A program made the translations under genes and the position numbers. A stretch of 33,170 nt of DNA from Fibrobacter sp. (GTDB taxonomy: Bacteria; Fibrobacterota; Fibrobacteria; Fibrobacterales; Fibrobacteraceae). The notes below the pieces were generated by a model. The model ran no database searches. It saw only the letters and a program-made list of their open reading frames with translations, and had not been told where the DNA came from. This document shows, one piece after another, positions 23,199 to 31,868 of the stretch. The DNA lies in NCBI GenBank assembly GCA_024399035.1, contig JAKSID010000029.1:1-33170 (forward strand), read 5' to 3'. Numbering within the stretch: the first letter of the stretch is position 1; each line of letters begins with the position of its first letter.

Positions 23199-23413
23199 TG
23201 TTTTACCTATTGAGGTTGCGCAATGAATATAGTAGCTACCCTCTTATTAAACTCCAACATAGTCCAATTTCTTCTATAAAACTATATACAAGTTTATTGT
23301 CAAACGTACACAGCAAACAGGGTGTTATCCATAGGGATACAGTTTCACAAACCTGATAAAATCTTTAATTTCACACTCCTTTATCGATTTCTGATGAAGT
23401 ATTTCATCAACAC

Positions 23414-24451
23414 CTATCGAGCATTCTCCAACCCCTCATTATTCTGAAATTTATAAAGGAAATCCACTATTTTTTTTAGGACATCAGCTCTATAAGGTTC
23501 TTTAGTCGCAAACTCATGTCCCATTTTTTCAGCAAAAAAAGTTTCATGAGCCAAGCCCTGTTCTTTAAGAACAGAATCTATGGCAAAACTCCCATAAAAT
23601 ACAGGACTTAAAAAGTCAATATTAAACGCAGCTGCTGCAGTTGCATAACCAGACAAAAGTTGACCCGTCTCTTTTATTGAATCTATATTCATCACTACCC
23701 CCACCTTAAAAGGAACAATTTCATCATTAGTTCCATGAACAAGCAGAACCGGCGATGAAATTTTCCTTATTTTTCCACTGTCTAGAACTGCACCCCATAG
23801 GGAAACCAAAGCTCGAGCTTTCTTCTCAATATTGAACGCAAAATGCAACGTTATCATGGCCCCAGAGCTACTTCCGATTATAAAAAAATTCTCTGGATCA
23901 ATGCCATAGGATTCCGAATTTCTCCTGAAAAATGAAAAGGCACGTTCCAAATCCTGAACACCCCATAGAATAGCTCTTTTAATATCCAAACTATCCACAA
24001 ACAGCTGACGACCTTTACCATCCAACACTAGCCCGATTCTGTAATCAATGGATGCAACAACATAACCACGCGCAGCAAGGGAGTCGCAATAACTAACCAC
24101 AGTCTGTTTTTGGTCATGACGACTCCCCTCTACAAACGCGCCCCCATGAACAACAATCACAAAGGGGCGCATTCGAGTCAAATCATTTTTAGGAAAATAC
24201 ACATCAGCATTCAAATTTTCATTTAAAGTTTTTTCAGTATTCTTAAAGAAATGCAGAATGAAAATTTCGTTAGAAAGAGTATTCAATCCCGAAGCCAACA
24301 ACGTAATATAGTGTTTTTGAGCAAGATGCGGGACATTTTCTGCAAACACAACATTTCGCTCTATATGCACATCAAAAAGGCGATCTCTATACCGTTCCAC
24401 ACCAAAAGAAACGGTATAAAGTACGAAAATAAACAGAAATATCTTCAACAA
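23414..24451 (-). CDS. Exported alpha/beta-hydrolase (esterase/lipase-like)
   Basis: A 345-residue protein with a short signal peptide (MLKIFLFIFVLYTVSFG). The fold is that of HSL/carboxylesterase-type hydrolases: oxyanion motif HGGAF (102-106), nucleophile elbow GSSSGA (193-198, Ser 195), Asp in HGTNDE (D243) and His in MGHEF (H312). SYGIDPENFFIIG before the elbow is typical of esterases and of feruloyl or acetyl-xylan esterases. Last gene of the exported four-gene operon, 3 bp after the FGE-like gene. It might deacylate a polysaccharide or glycopeptide, but no substrate can be read. A 7-bp hairpin with no T run lies just past the stop (23392-23409). Confidence 0.88.
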   Translation of the reverse strand: MLKIFLFIFVLYTVSFGVERYRDRLFDVHIERNVVFAENVPHLAQKHYITLLASGLNTLSNEIFILHFFKNTEKTLNENLNADVYFPKNDLTRMRPFVIVVHGGAFVEGSRHDQKQTVVSYCDSLAARGYVVASIDYRIGLVLDGKGRQLFVDSLDIKRAILWGVQDLERAFSFFRRNSESYGIDPENFFIIGSSSGAMITLHFAFNIEKKARALVSLWGAVLDSGKIRKISSPVLLVHGTNDEIVPFKVGVVMNIDSIKETGQLLSGYATAAAAFNIDFLSPVFYGSFAIDSVLKEQGLAHETFFAEKMGHEFATKEPYRADVLKKIVDFLYKFQNNEGLENAR

Positions 24452-24454
24452 GCG

Positions 24455-25687
24455 TTATTCCAATATACGAACCATTCGCATCCCTTGAAAACCAGGCATG
24501 CGATAAACTCCGTCAGAAGCAATTGCGTTTCGTCCAAGACATTTATACCTCGCCATTTCACGACAAGCCTTTCCTGGATTCCAATCACTAGCCATACTAC
24601 AAGGCACCACTGCAGAAAAATTTCCGTCATATTTCTCATAATATTTTTCTTCTGCATTTCCATAAGTATCAAACAATCCATATTGATTGGACGCATATCT
24701 TTTTACGGGATAAACCCCCAACTTATTGTTAGCACAATGAATATTTGCGTATCTTTTTAGAGAATCTTCAACAAACTCGTTGCCCCACGAGAAAACCTTA
24801 GACTGTCCTGCATTTTGAAGAACATACCATTCATCATAGTATGGAAGCCTATATCCATTTGCGGATTCGTTATAGAAGCATTGTTTCAAACTCTTCGGCG
24901 GAGTGACACAAGTCCAAGTACTTTCAAGTCCATCTTTTTTAGAACGAAAATTCAAATAGTATTCATAATATCTCGAAGGGTAATCTAAAACATCCATAGA
25001 ATCCGGAGATGGATAATAATCCAAATTGAAAAGCAAAACGGATTCTTTCTTATTAACAGTTTCATCTTCGCGCAGCCAAAGCGCATCCCGAACTCTTAAC
25101 TCCGTTTTATCTACAATCAAATCATATTTCATTTGAACAGTGTACGAAGTATCCCTAACCTCTTTATCGTTAAGACTTCCAAGACCCTTATAAATTGTAA
25201 AAGTTTTACCTGAAAGATTAATAATAGTCTGATTTATCAAAAGCCAACTAGAATCAGCATTTGTCAAATCATTTTCATTTTTAACGTAAAGGACAAGAAT
25301 ACTTCTTGTATAAGGCGATCCATCCACTAGAACACAATTTAATGAGTCTACATGTGCAGAACCATTCACAATCCAAATCCCTTTATCAACTTCATCACCC
25401 TTTTCCGGGCAAAGTTTAACCCCTTGATTCCAGTCTACTTCATACCATTTTTTTCGATCTTTAACTTTGGTGGGCATAACCGTTTTATAAGAAGACTTTA
25501 TCTCAGAAGAACGCCCTTCCTTCCCTGCAACGTAATACTTTTTATAACCCCCATCTCGAGATACATTTTGTATTTCCCTAATATTCGTCAAAACAGACAC
25601 ACAATTTCCATTCGCATCAAACACGCAGAACATATTTCCAAACGAAAAAGACAAAGAAAGAATCAAAATAAAAACAATCCTATTCAT
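24455..25687 (-). CDS. Exported protein with formylglycine-generating-enzyme-like (FGE-sulfatase) domain
   Basis: A 410-residue protein with an N-terminal signal peptide (MNRIVFILILSLSFSFG). Residues 20-270 are beta-rich, with scattered cysteines, and unassigned. From about 275 the sequence follows the SUMF1/FGE fold: NGYRLPYYDEWYVLQNAG (compare GxRLPTExEWEYAARxG), FSWGNE, YANIHC, LGVYPVKRYASNQYGLFDTYGNAEE (compare PNxxGLYDMxGNVxEW) and a terminal GFQGMRMVRI. The active-site cysteine pair of true FGE is not evident. Like many bacterial FGE-like domains it may be a structural, sugar- or protein-binding module rather than an enzyme. Third gene of the exported operon. Confidence 0.82.
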   Translation of the reverse strand: MNRIVFILILSLSFSFGNMFCVFDANGNCVSVLTNIREIQNVSRDGGYKKYYVAGKEGRSSEIKSSYKTVMPTKVKDRKKWYEVDWNQGVKLCPEKGDEVDKGIWIVNGSAHVDSLNCVLVDGSPYTRSILVLYVKNENDLTNADSSWLLINQTIINLSGKTFTIYKGLGSLNDKEVRDTSYTVQMKYDLIVDKTELRVRDALWLREDETVNKKESVLLFNLDYYPSPDSMDVLDYPSRYYEYYLNFRSKKDGLESTWTCVTPPKSLKQCFYNESANGYRLPYYDEWYVLQNAGQSKVFSWGNEFVEDSLKRYANIHCANNKLGVYPVKRYASNQYGLFDTYGNAEEKYYEKYDGNFSAVVPCSMASDWNPGKACREMARYKCLGRNAIASDGVYRMPGFQGMRMVRILE

Positions 25688-25696
25688 TTTTTCTCC

Positions 25697-27325
25697 TTAA
25701 TACGTCAAAGTGCGCCACTTAAAATCAGAGCAACCATCTGCGTTCCTTTCATCATGCAAACAATCCCACTGACGTTCTATACCATAAGTATTTTTCACCC
25801 TTAATTCATAATTATTTAGTTCCAAGCCCATTCCATTATAATCCTTATACATCAAATTACCAGTTTCATTCTCCAAATCACTAAGTCCAAGTAAATGAGT
25901 CAATTCATGTACATAAACAGTTTCATTTTTGGGAGGATTATACGAAACCAAACCTGAGGTACCAATAGCACGTGTAATTTTCGTAACACCCAAATCCTTA
26001 TCATCCATCAAACTTCTATAATATCTCTGTGCAGCTTCTGATTTTTGTCCGCTAAAATGTTCCCAGTGAGCCATACCACACCTATCGGTATCAAGAATGA
26101 CATGACAATCCGGACTAATATAAGTTTCAATCTGATCATCAATTATTTCGCCATAAACATTTTTCCAGACCCACTTATTGTTAAAATAACTGTAATATAC
26201 ATTGTCAGCTTCAGGATAAGTGCGTTGACAGTCGTCATATGTTTCAATATTAAGCATACCAACCATATACTCACCCACTGAAGTTGACGGTTGATCTTCT
26301 AGATTATCCGTACAAGGACGGTAATTCGCACCAATAGTCCAATATTTAACTGTCGGAAGATTAAATATTACACTAGTTCTTCGTTCAAATTTCCTTTCTG
26401 CAACTTTAGTTTCAACCAAATCTTTTATCCAATAAAGGTCCCCACGTATCTTATCATAGCACCTTGATTGCAATCCATTCTTTTCACCAACTTGCACATA
26501 CAAGCTGCTATTATCATCAAAACTTCGTTTTTGAAATTCACGTATGTGAAAATCCCTAGGAATTTGATACATCTCTGAACTAGATAAATCAACTTTTACA
26601 GCAGCACGATTAAGAGTTTCCTGAATCCGCTTTTCTATCTTTGTACGAGTTTCCTCGTCTGTTTTACCAATTTCAACATAAGTTACAGAGAATGGTTGAC
26701 TATCATAAACTCTAGCTTCCAAAACATCTAACAAAACTGGCAAATATGCCTTATATTGCATACAAAGTCCAACGGTTTTGTTTTCATTAACATTTTCCCT
26801 ATTTACATACATAATTTGAGTTTTACTGCCTTTGCTCCACTCACTAGGATCAATTGTATAATAATCTTTATCTATCGGGTCATAATTGCCGTCCGGATTA
26901 CAGAGAAAAAATTTCAAATCCTCACGGTTTTCGTAGCTTTCTTTAGAATCCCATGATAGATGCACACCAACCGCATTATACGTATTTCTCAAAACAAGTA
27001 CTTGAGAGGGAACTCCATTGTAATTTACGTATGCTGTTGTTGCTACATGTTTCACACTAATATTTCCATTTTCGTCACTACCCTCAGCATCATAATCAAA
27101 TGATGTCTGCTTTATAGATTCTTTATGTTTAGCAAAATAACCATCAAAAAATCCATGCTCATCTTTCGGCTTATCATTTACCTCTCGAAATTCGGAGTAA
27201 TCATAATTTTTATTCTGTGTTTCAGAGTTTCCCTTTGTGTCCTGCTCATATGATATCGAAAAACCACTGCCGCCACCACAATTCCAAATAAAAAGACTTA
27301 ATAGAATACAGATAATCTTTTTCAT
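25697..27325 (-). CDS. Lipoprotein metalloprotease, matrixin-like metzincin
   Basis: A 542-residue lipoprotein with lipobox WNC (ILLSLFIWNCGGG). The zinc-binding signature HELTHLLGLSD (473-483) is the metzincin motif HExxHxxGxxD, with Asp instead of the third His. It is followed 15 residues after the last His by a Met-turn-like NLMY (M492), the short spacing seen in matrixins and snapalysin. About 470 residues precede the catalytic core, starting Asn/Asp-rich and continuing with beta-rich segments, longer than a normal propeptide. ATG 27325 has GGGAG five bases upstream; an in-frame TTG at 27340 is ignored. The stop of the beta-helix gene is one base away, so the two are coupled. Substrate unknown; maturation of the neighbouring surface protein is a possibility. 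Confidence 0.85.
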   Translation of the reverse strand: MKKIICILLSLFIWNCGGGSGFSISYEQDTKGNSETQNKNYDYSEFREVNDKPKDEHGFFDGYFAKHKESIKQTSFDYDAEGSDENGNISVKHVATTAYVNYNGVPSQVLVLRNTYNAVGVHLSWDSKESYENREDLKFFLCNPDGNYDPIDKDYYTIDPSEWSKGSKTQIMYVNRENVNENKTVGLCMQYKAYLPVLLDVLEARVYDSQPFSVTYVEIGKTDEETRTKIEKRIQETLNRAAVKVDLSSSEMYQIPRDFHIREFQKRSFDDNSSLYVQVGEKNGLQSRCYDKIRGDLYWIKDLVETKVAERKFERRTSVIFNLPTVKYWTIGANYRPCTDNLEDQPSTSVGEYMVGMLNIETYDDCQRTYPEADNVYYSYFNNKWVWKNVYGEIIDDQIETYISPDCHVILDTDRCGMAHWEHFSGQKSEAAQRYYRSLMDDKDLGVTKITRAIGTSGLVSYNPPKNETVYVHELTHLLGLSDLENETGNLMYKDYNGMGLELNNYELRVKNTYGIERQWDCLHDERNADGCSDFKWRTLTY

Positions 27326-27326
27326 A

Positions 27327-30158
27327 TTACTCCCAATCAATTAATTCTGCATAAAATTTATCAGCAAGACCAATAATGGGGAACACCTGAACATTCCTAT
27401 AAATTCCAACCTTTTTTGTATCCGAAGTAAATACAAGCAAACGGCCGTGTTTATCCGGATTGTAATCTTTACTTGCCGGATCTTTTTTCAAAGTTTGGAA
27501 AACAACCTTTCCGTTCTCTTCACCAACTTTATAAAAAATAACCTTTTGTTTCGCAATATCGGAATACGGACTTCCATATTCATCCAATAGCGTATACTCA
27601 ATCACAGCTTTTTTCACATTGCTAACTTGGCTCTTAGGCATCTTTTTACGCATCACTCGGCCTTTGGGACTATTTCCAACCGCAACAATGTCATGTTCAT
27701 TGCCCAAAACTTCAAAAACCGGATAAGCAGGCAACTTTTTTTTAAACAAGCCATATGCGTACTCGCCAAGTTCTGTATCAACATTCAAATCATACCAAGC
27801 ATAAGCACCCATGTCAATATTCTCTGTCCTTACCATATTCAAAATATCTGTTTCAAGCACGAAGGCGTCTTTTACACCAGTTCCAATTGCAGGTGAACCA
27901 TCCTGTAGTGTCAAGCCCGCCATTATGCTCATATAATCATTGTCTCCACCAGGTTTACCTTCATCATAAAATTTCGGATCATCAATAAGATTTCCAGTAC
28001 CGTTATAATTGGTTTCTACAATTGAGTGATTAACCGTTACAGATGGAGCCAACTCTTTTTTACAATTTTCTAAAGAACACGAAGACTTAATATTTTTCCA
28101 CATAATTGAATTGTAAATCAATCCAGAAGCATAGCCACCAATAGCAGCATGTCCTCGGCTAGCGAAATTATCAAAAATTGTTGCATTGCTAATCTTTAAA
28201 AGACCCTTTGAAACAAACAATGCACCACCTTCGCCATCAGCTTTATTCTGATTGTAAATCACATTTCGAGCAATCACGTCCCCTTCTGAAAAAGAAGCCC
28301 CGCCATTACCACCTGAAACATTAGCATCAAAAATGACATTCTGCATATTCAGCAAGCCACCCACATTTATCGCACCACCATTTCCCTTTGCTTGACAGTT
28401 TTTAAAATGAACGTTATATAAGTCGACAGTATCGACCGAGAATAGGGCGCCTCCATCCTTATCAGATTTATGAGCAGATAAATACACATTCATCATCTTC
28501 AAATGACTAGACTCAGAAGAAATAACGCCACCACTTTCTTTATTATATCCGTTACCAATCCAAAAACCTTTAAGAGAACGCGGAGACATTCCATAGATTG
28601 CAATATGGGAAGATTCTCCTAAGAATATAACTGGCAATTTATTTGCAGAAGCTAATTGCCAAACATCACCAGTAAAGCCAACCAATTCGAAACCAACCTT
28701 CCACGGAACTATACCATCCGAGAAACTTTCGGTAACATCCCAAATTCCTCCGGTCATATTTATTTCACGACCGGTAGACTTTGCAATAGTCAGAACTGTT
28801 TCAAAGTCACCAATAGCGGTTAAAGCGGAGGAGCCATCGCAACCTTGCTTACACTGTGTTTGCGGATTCCAATAAACCTTGTAATTAGCGCTCTTAGAGA
28901 AATCAAAGACGTAGTTACTATAGAATGCTTCTACCGGGAAATCAGAAATGATATTTCGAGTAAGAGATATTACAACAGATTGATTCGACGAAGAAAGTTC
29001 CACCAACTTAGAAGAGTTCCCGTTAACCTTCACATTCGCATCGTCTGCATACACAAACATTTCAATATTAGACGTTTGGGTAGAAACAACAGATTTGTAG
29101 CGATATACACCAGGATTAAAGAACGGTCCAAAATGTTCTTCGCTATGAGAAATTTCGTCTGCACGAGGTTCCTGCGACACCGTAGACTGAGGTTCCATCA
29201 AGAACTTATTCGCATATACCCCTCCTACCAAGTGAGATCTAGACGGAATACGAACAAAAGCATTCGGTGCAACGACCTTGCCAAAATACAGACCATCAGT
29301 ACCGAAATTTACAGATTCGCCATTGACATTCCATGTCACTTCACTCGGATTGCCTCCAATGACAGAAAGTTTATTTCGATCACCAAATCTTACGTTCCCT
29401 GCAACGGAAATGGAAATCGGTCCAGAGGTCATATCAAACGAAATTTCTGCATCAGGTTCTGTATAAAAGTTCTGGAAAGAATAAGATCCCGAGGAGAACC
29501 GAACCTTAGCACGAGTATTCGCATAGAACGGACCATAATTACCCGGAGCAAGCTGCAAAGAGCCATCCAAATTAACAGACACAGGCGTGGTTCCCAAGGT
29601 AATCTCTGGCAACTGAACAGAGGGCTTTTGAACCTCCACCTTTGTTTTTGTCGCTGCATAGACGCCATTTTGCTCTGTACAGAAAGTTGCGTAACGTAAA
29701 GCACCAACCACATAGGCATGCTCGCGCAGATTACAATTGTCAGAGACGTTTACATCACCATAAATCTTGGAGTCAACACCTAATTCTACATTCCCACCGA
29801 CAACATTGCCCATGGCTTTAGAATTATCGCGAAAGTTAATTGTATTCGCAACAACAACGTAATCTAAATAATCAGATTCCGTCGGCTCAGCACCAGGCTT
29901 GCTGGGTGTAATAACGGTATTTCCACAGTCAAGGCAGTTAAGGCTTACATCAGAAAAATAAACAGATCCTACATTCTTACCAAAATTGAATTCCAAACGA
30001 GCATTACTTACATTACCAGAATTCATCTTAAAGGTCTTGGTAACTTCACGGCCATTCACAGTCGCTACAACTTCGCCAAACTCAGCAAAGGCATCGTAAG
30101 GGAAGCCATCTCTTCCTATACGGATTTCCGTATAATGACGAGAAGAAACACTCTGCAA
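27327..30158 (-). CDS. Surface protein, main part: end of carbohydrate-binding domain, cell-surface repeats and beta-helix (frameshifted gene)
   Basis: About 940 codons that continue the gene starting at 30396. The first 75 residues finish a CBM4/9-like domain (ending ARLEFNFGKNVGSVYFSDVSL). There follow short hexapeptide-like turns (NTINFRDNSKAMGNVVGGNVELG...), a middle beta-rich region, and a right-handed beta-helix with polymorphic-outer-membrane-protein-like repeats (KGNGGAINVG, NGGASFSEGD, EGGALFVSKG, GHAAIGGYA) at about 555-700. The last 200 residues are unassigned and carry no sorting signal I recognise. The TTG at 30158 is only the point where the frame opens after a T9 run; a one-base deletion there joins both parts into a 1022-residue protein. 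Confidence 0.85.
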   Translation of the reverse strand: MQSVSSRHYTEIRIGRDGFPYDAFAEFGEVVATVNGREVTKTFKMNSGNVSNARLEFNFGKNVGSVYFSDVSLNCLDCGNTVITPSKPGAEPTESDYLDYVVVANTINFRDNSKAMGNVVGGNVELGVDSKIYGDVNVSDNCNLREHAYVVGALRYATFCTEQNGVYAATKTKVEVQKPSVQLPEITLGTTPVSVNLDGSLQLAPGNYGPFYANTRAKVRFSSGSYSFQNFYTEPDAEISFDMTSGPISISVAGNVRFGDRNKLSVIGGNPSEVTWNVNGESVNFGTDGLYFGKVVAPNAFVRIPSRSHLVGGVYANKFLMEPQSTVSQEPRADEISHSEEHFGPFFNPGVYRYKSVVSTQTSNIEMFVYADDANVKVNGNSSKLVELSSSNQSVVISLTRNIISDFPVEAFYSNYVFDFSKSANYKVYWNPQTQCKQGCDGSSALTAIGDFETVLTIAKSTGREINMTGGIWDVTESFSDGIVPWKVGFELVGFTGDVWQLASANKLPVIFLGESSHIAIYGMSPRSLKGFWIGNGYNKESGGVISSESSHLKMMNVYLSAHKSDKDGGALFSVDTVDLYNVHFKNCQAKGNGGAINVGGLLNMQNVIFDANVSGGNGGASFSEGDVIARNVIYNQNKADGEGGALFVSKGLLKISNATIFDNFASRGHAAIGGYASGLIYNSIMWKNIKSSCSLENCKKELAPSVTVNHSIVETNYNGTGNLIDDPKFYDEGKPGGDNDYMSIMAGLTLQDGSPAIGTGVKDAFVLETDILNMVRTENIDMGAYAWYDLNVDTELGEYAYGLFKKKLPAYPVFEVLGNEHDIVAVGNSPKGRVMRKKMPKSQVSNVKKAVIEYTLLDEYGSPYSDIAKQKVIFYKVGEENGKVVFQTLKKDPASKDYNPDKHGRLLVFTSDTKKVGIYRNVQVFPIIGLADKFYAELIDWE

Positions 30159-30396
30159 AAAAAAACTTAAGTTCGTAGGTTTTATCCGCCTGTAGTTCTA
30201 TATTTTTGCGGGTCAGCTGAACATTCCAATAGTCGGAACCACCACTAGTTACAGAAACTAGGCCATCACTGAATGTGGCATAGGCACCTTCGTAATTGGC
30301 TAGATTCCATTCTGAGTAGGGAAATTCAATAGCGAATACATCCCCAAAGAATACGCAAATAAGCGTAATCCAAATGTGGCATGAGTAAAATCTCAT
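30082..30396 (-). CDS. Surface protein, N-terminal part as read (signal peptide and start of carbohydrate-binding domain)
   Basis: As read, 104 residues: a signal peptide (MRFYSCHIWITLICVFFGDVFA) and a galactose-binding-like fold start (WNLANYEGAYATFSDGLVSVTSGGSDYWNVQLTRKNIELQADKTYELKF). This is the usual opening of CBM4/9-type modules. After the minus-strand T9 run (30157-30165) the frame runs into unrelated residues and stops at 30082. With eight T's the domain continues as LKFFLQSVSS...TEIRIGRDG into the long frame. AGGAGG lies 8 bases before the ATG at 30396. First gene of the exported operon. Confidence 0.85.
   Translation of the reverse strand: MRFYSCHIWITLICVFFGDVFAIEFPYSEWNLANYEGAYATFSDGLVSVTSGGSDYWNVQLTRKNIELQADKTYELKFFFAECFFSSLYGNPYRKRWLPLRCLC
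30157..30165 (-). repeat. Homopolymer T9 tract at the frameshift of the surface-protein gene
   Basis: Nine T's on the coding strand, about 80 codons into the gene. Eight would keep the frame open to the end, nine terminate early. Runs of this length are typical of slipped-strand mispairing and also of sequencing error. Confidence 0.85.
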
Positions 30397-30426
30397 TCCC
30401 AAGTCCTCCTAACAATTTCAGTGTTT

Positions 30427-30455
30427 AAGTTAAAAATCATTTTTTCTCATGTCAA
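30427..30455 (-). promoter_or_regulatory. Promoter of the exported four-gene operon
   Basis: On the minus strand a perfect TTGACA (30450-30455) and TAACTT (30427-30432) are separated by 17 bases. Transcription would start about 25 bases before the start codon at 30396, leaving room for the AGGAGG ribosome-binding site. Confidence 0.65.
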
Positions 30456-30473
30456 TAAAACAGTGTCAGATAA

Positions 30474-30767
<294 letters not shown>

Positions 30768-30773
30768 TTGTCA

Positions 30774-30822
30774 CGCTTCGCGTGTCATCCTGAGCGAAGC
30801 CCGAAAGGGCGAAGTCGAAGGA
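30774..30822. repeat. Dispersed-type repeat with GTCATCCTGAGCGAAG core
   Basis: CACGCTTCGCGTG hairpin followed by GTCATCCTGAGCGAAG, an AGCCCgaaaGGGC hairpin and GTCGAAGGATCT. Sequences of this kind ('TCATCCTGAGCGAAG...GTCGAAGGATC') recur in intergenic spaces of many unrelated bacteria. One copy here, directly after the pgi remnant. From 30823 to 30998 I see no further feature. Confidence 0.6.
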
Positions 30823-30998
30823 TCTAGCCATGCAAAACAACCCGTCCGGTTTTCGCTTTATACAAAAAACACACTTAATTTTTTCAAGTGTTTCGGAGAC
30901 GACATCTAACGCTCGGGATGTAACATAGAAAGCACCCTATTTTTGTAAAAGGTACTTTGGTAAAAGGTTTGTAATTTCAACAAGCGAACTAAAATTCA

Positions 30999-31808
30999 TT
31001 ACTTGAATACAGACGTCATCAAAAGCGAATCACTTCGTCCATACTGGTCTGTATATTTCAAAGTCCAATGAACAGTTGTGTCAACTTTCACAGGTTTAAA
31101 GTTCTCACTAATTAAGCGATAGCCATAGTTTTTTAAACGGGGCGGATAGTACTTGAGTTCATAAACATCTTCATTAGACGGAGGTGCTATATAAACTTCC
31201 CCAGGCTTTCGAACAGAACAAACCTCTACGCTATCCACCGAATCCGGTACCATTGAATGTTCAAGGCAATCCGCAATATTTTTACCTTCGCAAGCACTTC
31301 TTGCGGAATCTAAATTTGCAGTCCAGTAAAATCCTTTAAATTCCGGACTGTATTCAATAAGTTCGGGAGCAAACGGATTATTTCCCACTACCTCAAGTTG
31401 ATAGTTGCTAAAAATAGAGTCTAGAATCACTCCGCATCGACCCATAGGAATCTCGGCAAATATTTTTTTCGCCCAAAGCGTATCAAATGCAGGAACATCT
31501 GCTGCAACCGTGGTCGCGTCATAAGACTTTTTCGAATAGTTAATCTTAATTGTATCGCCACGATATTTCGTCGTATCAAAACGCACCTCGTATCCTTCAC
31601 AGGAATAAAAGCCTTTTTCCATTACACAAGCGTCTACGGTATCCGCCGGATATTTTAAAATATTAATGGTATCCAAGATTCCCCATGTATTTTTCTGGAT
31701 AAAGCTGTAAACCGTAATCGTAGATCGATTATCTACCCCTGATTCCGAAGGAGACTCAGAGCAGGCCACAAGCGTCCAAGCAAGAAGTAAAAAAATAAGG
31801 AGACTCAT
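30999..31808 (-). CDS. Lipoprotein of unknown function
   Basis: A 269-residue lipoprotein with lipobox LVAC (MSLLIFLLLAWTLVAC) and a Ser-rich start. The mature region is beta-rich, with paired cysteines (DACVMEKGFYSCEGYEVRFDTTKYRGDTIKINYSKKSYD; ARSACEGKNIADCLEH), resembling Fibrobacter outer-membrane lipoproteins of unassigned role. Low-GC codon use like the exported operon next door, so it probably belongs to the same accessory block. No ribosome-binding site is obvious. Function not recognised. Confidence 0.78.
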   Translation of the reverse strand: MSLLIFLLLAWTLVACSESPSESGVDNRSTITVYSFIQKNTWGILDTINILKYPADTVDACVMEKGFYSCEGYEVRFDTTKYRGDTIKINYSKKSYDATTVAADVPAFDTLWAKKIFAEIPMGRCGVILDSIFSNYQLEVVGNNPFAPELIEYSPEFKGFYWTANLDSARSACEGKNIADCLEHSMVPDSVDSVEVCSVRKPGEVYIAPPSNEDVYELKYYPPRLKNYGYRLISENFKPVKVDTTVHWTLKYTDQYGRSDSLLMTSVFK

Positions 31809-31868
31809 ACCTACTAAATATAAGACATTCTGTCGTGACTCTACTCTCTATTTTCTATCTTATACTCC

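Larger units (their letters stand above)
21905..23267 (-). mobile_element. IS3-family insertion sequence (transposase out of frame in orfB)
   Basis: About 1.36 kb, bounded by imperfect inverted repeats of about 30 bp. The left end begins TTGGACTTGTTG and ends near AGAGGGT; the right end, read on the other strand, begins TTGGACTATGTTGG and also ends in AGAGGGT. Inside are orfA and orfB in the usual IS3 order, read from the right end. No target-site duplication is visible: 902-904 ACT on the left and 268-270 TTT on the right differ. The element is therefore old, rearranged, or my ends are off by a base. orfB carries a 1-nt insertion, so this copy probably cannot move on its own. Confidence 0.88.

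Noticed and set aside
23392..23409. Hairpin after the esterase gene as an intrinsic terminator
   Set aside because: The 7-bp stem TGATGAA/TTCATCA is AT-rich and lacks a T run on either side; it may be a weak structure only.
30950..30960. 11-base match (aggtactttgg) to the sequence at the left end of the IS3 element
   Set aside because: Exact 11-mers shared within a window of this size are expected by chance many times; no other IS sequence is at 30950.
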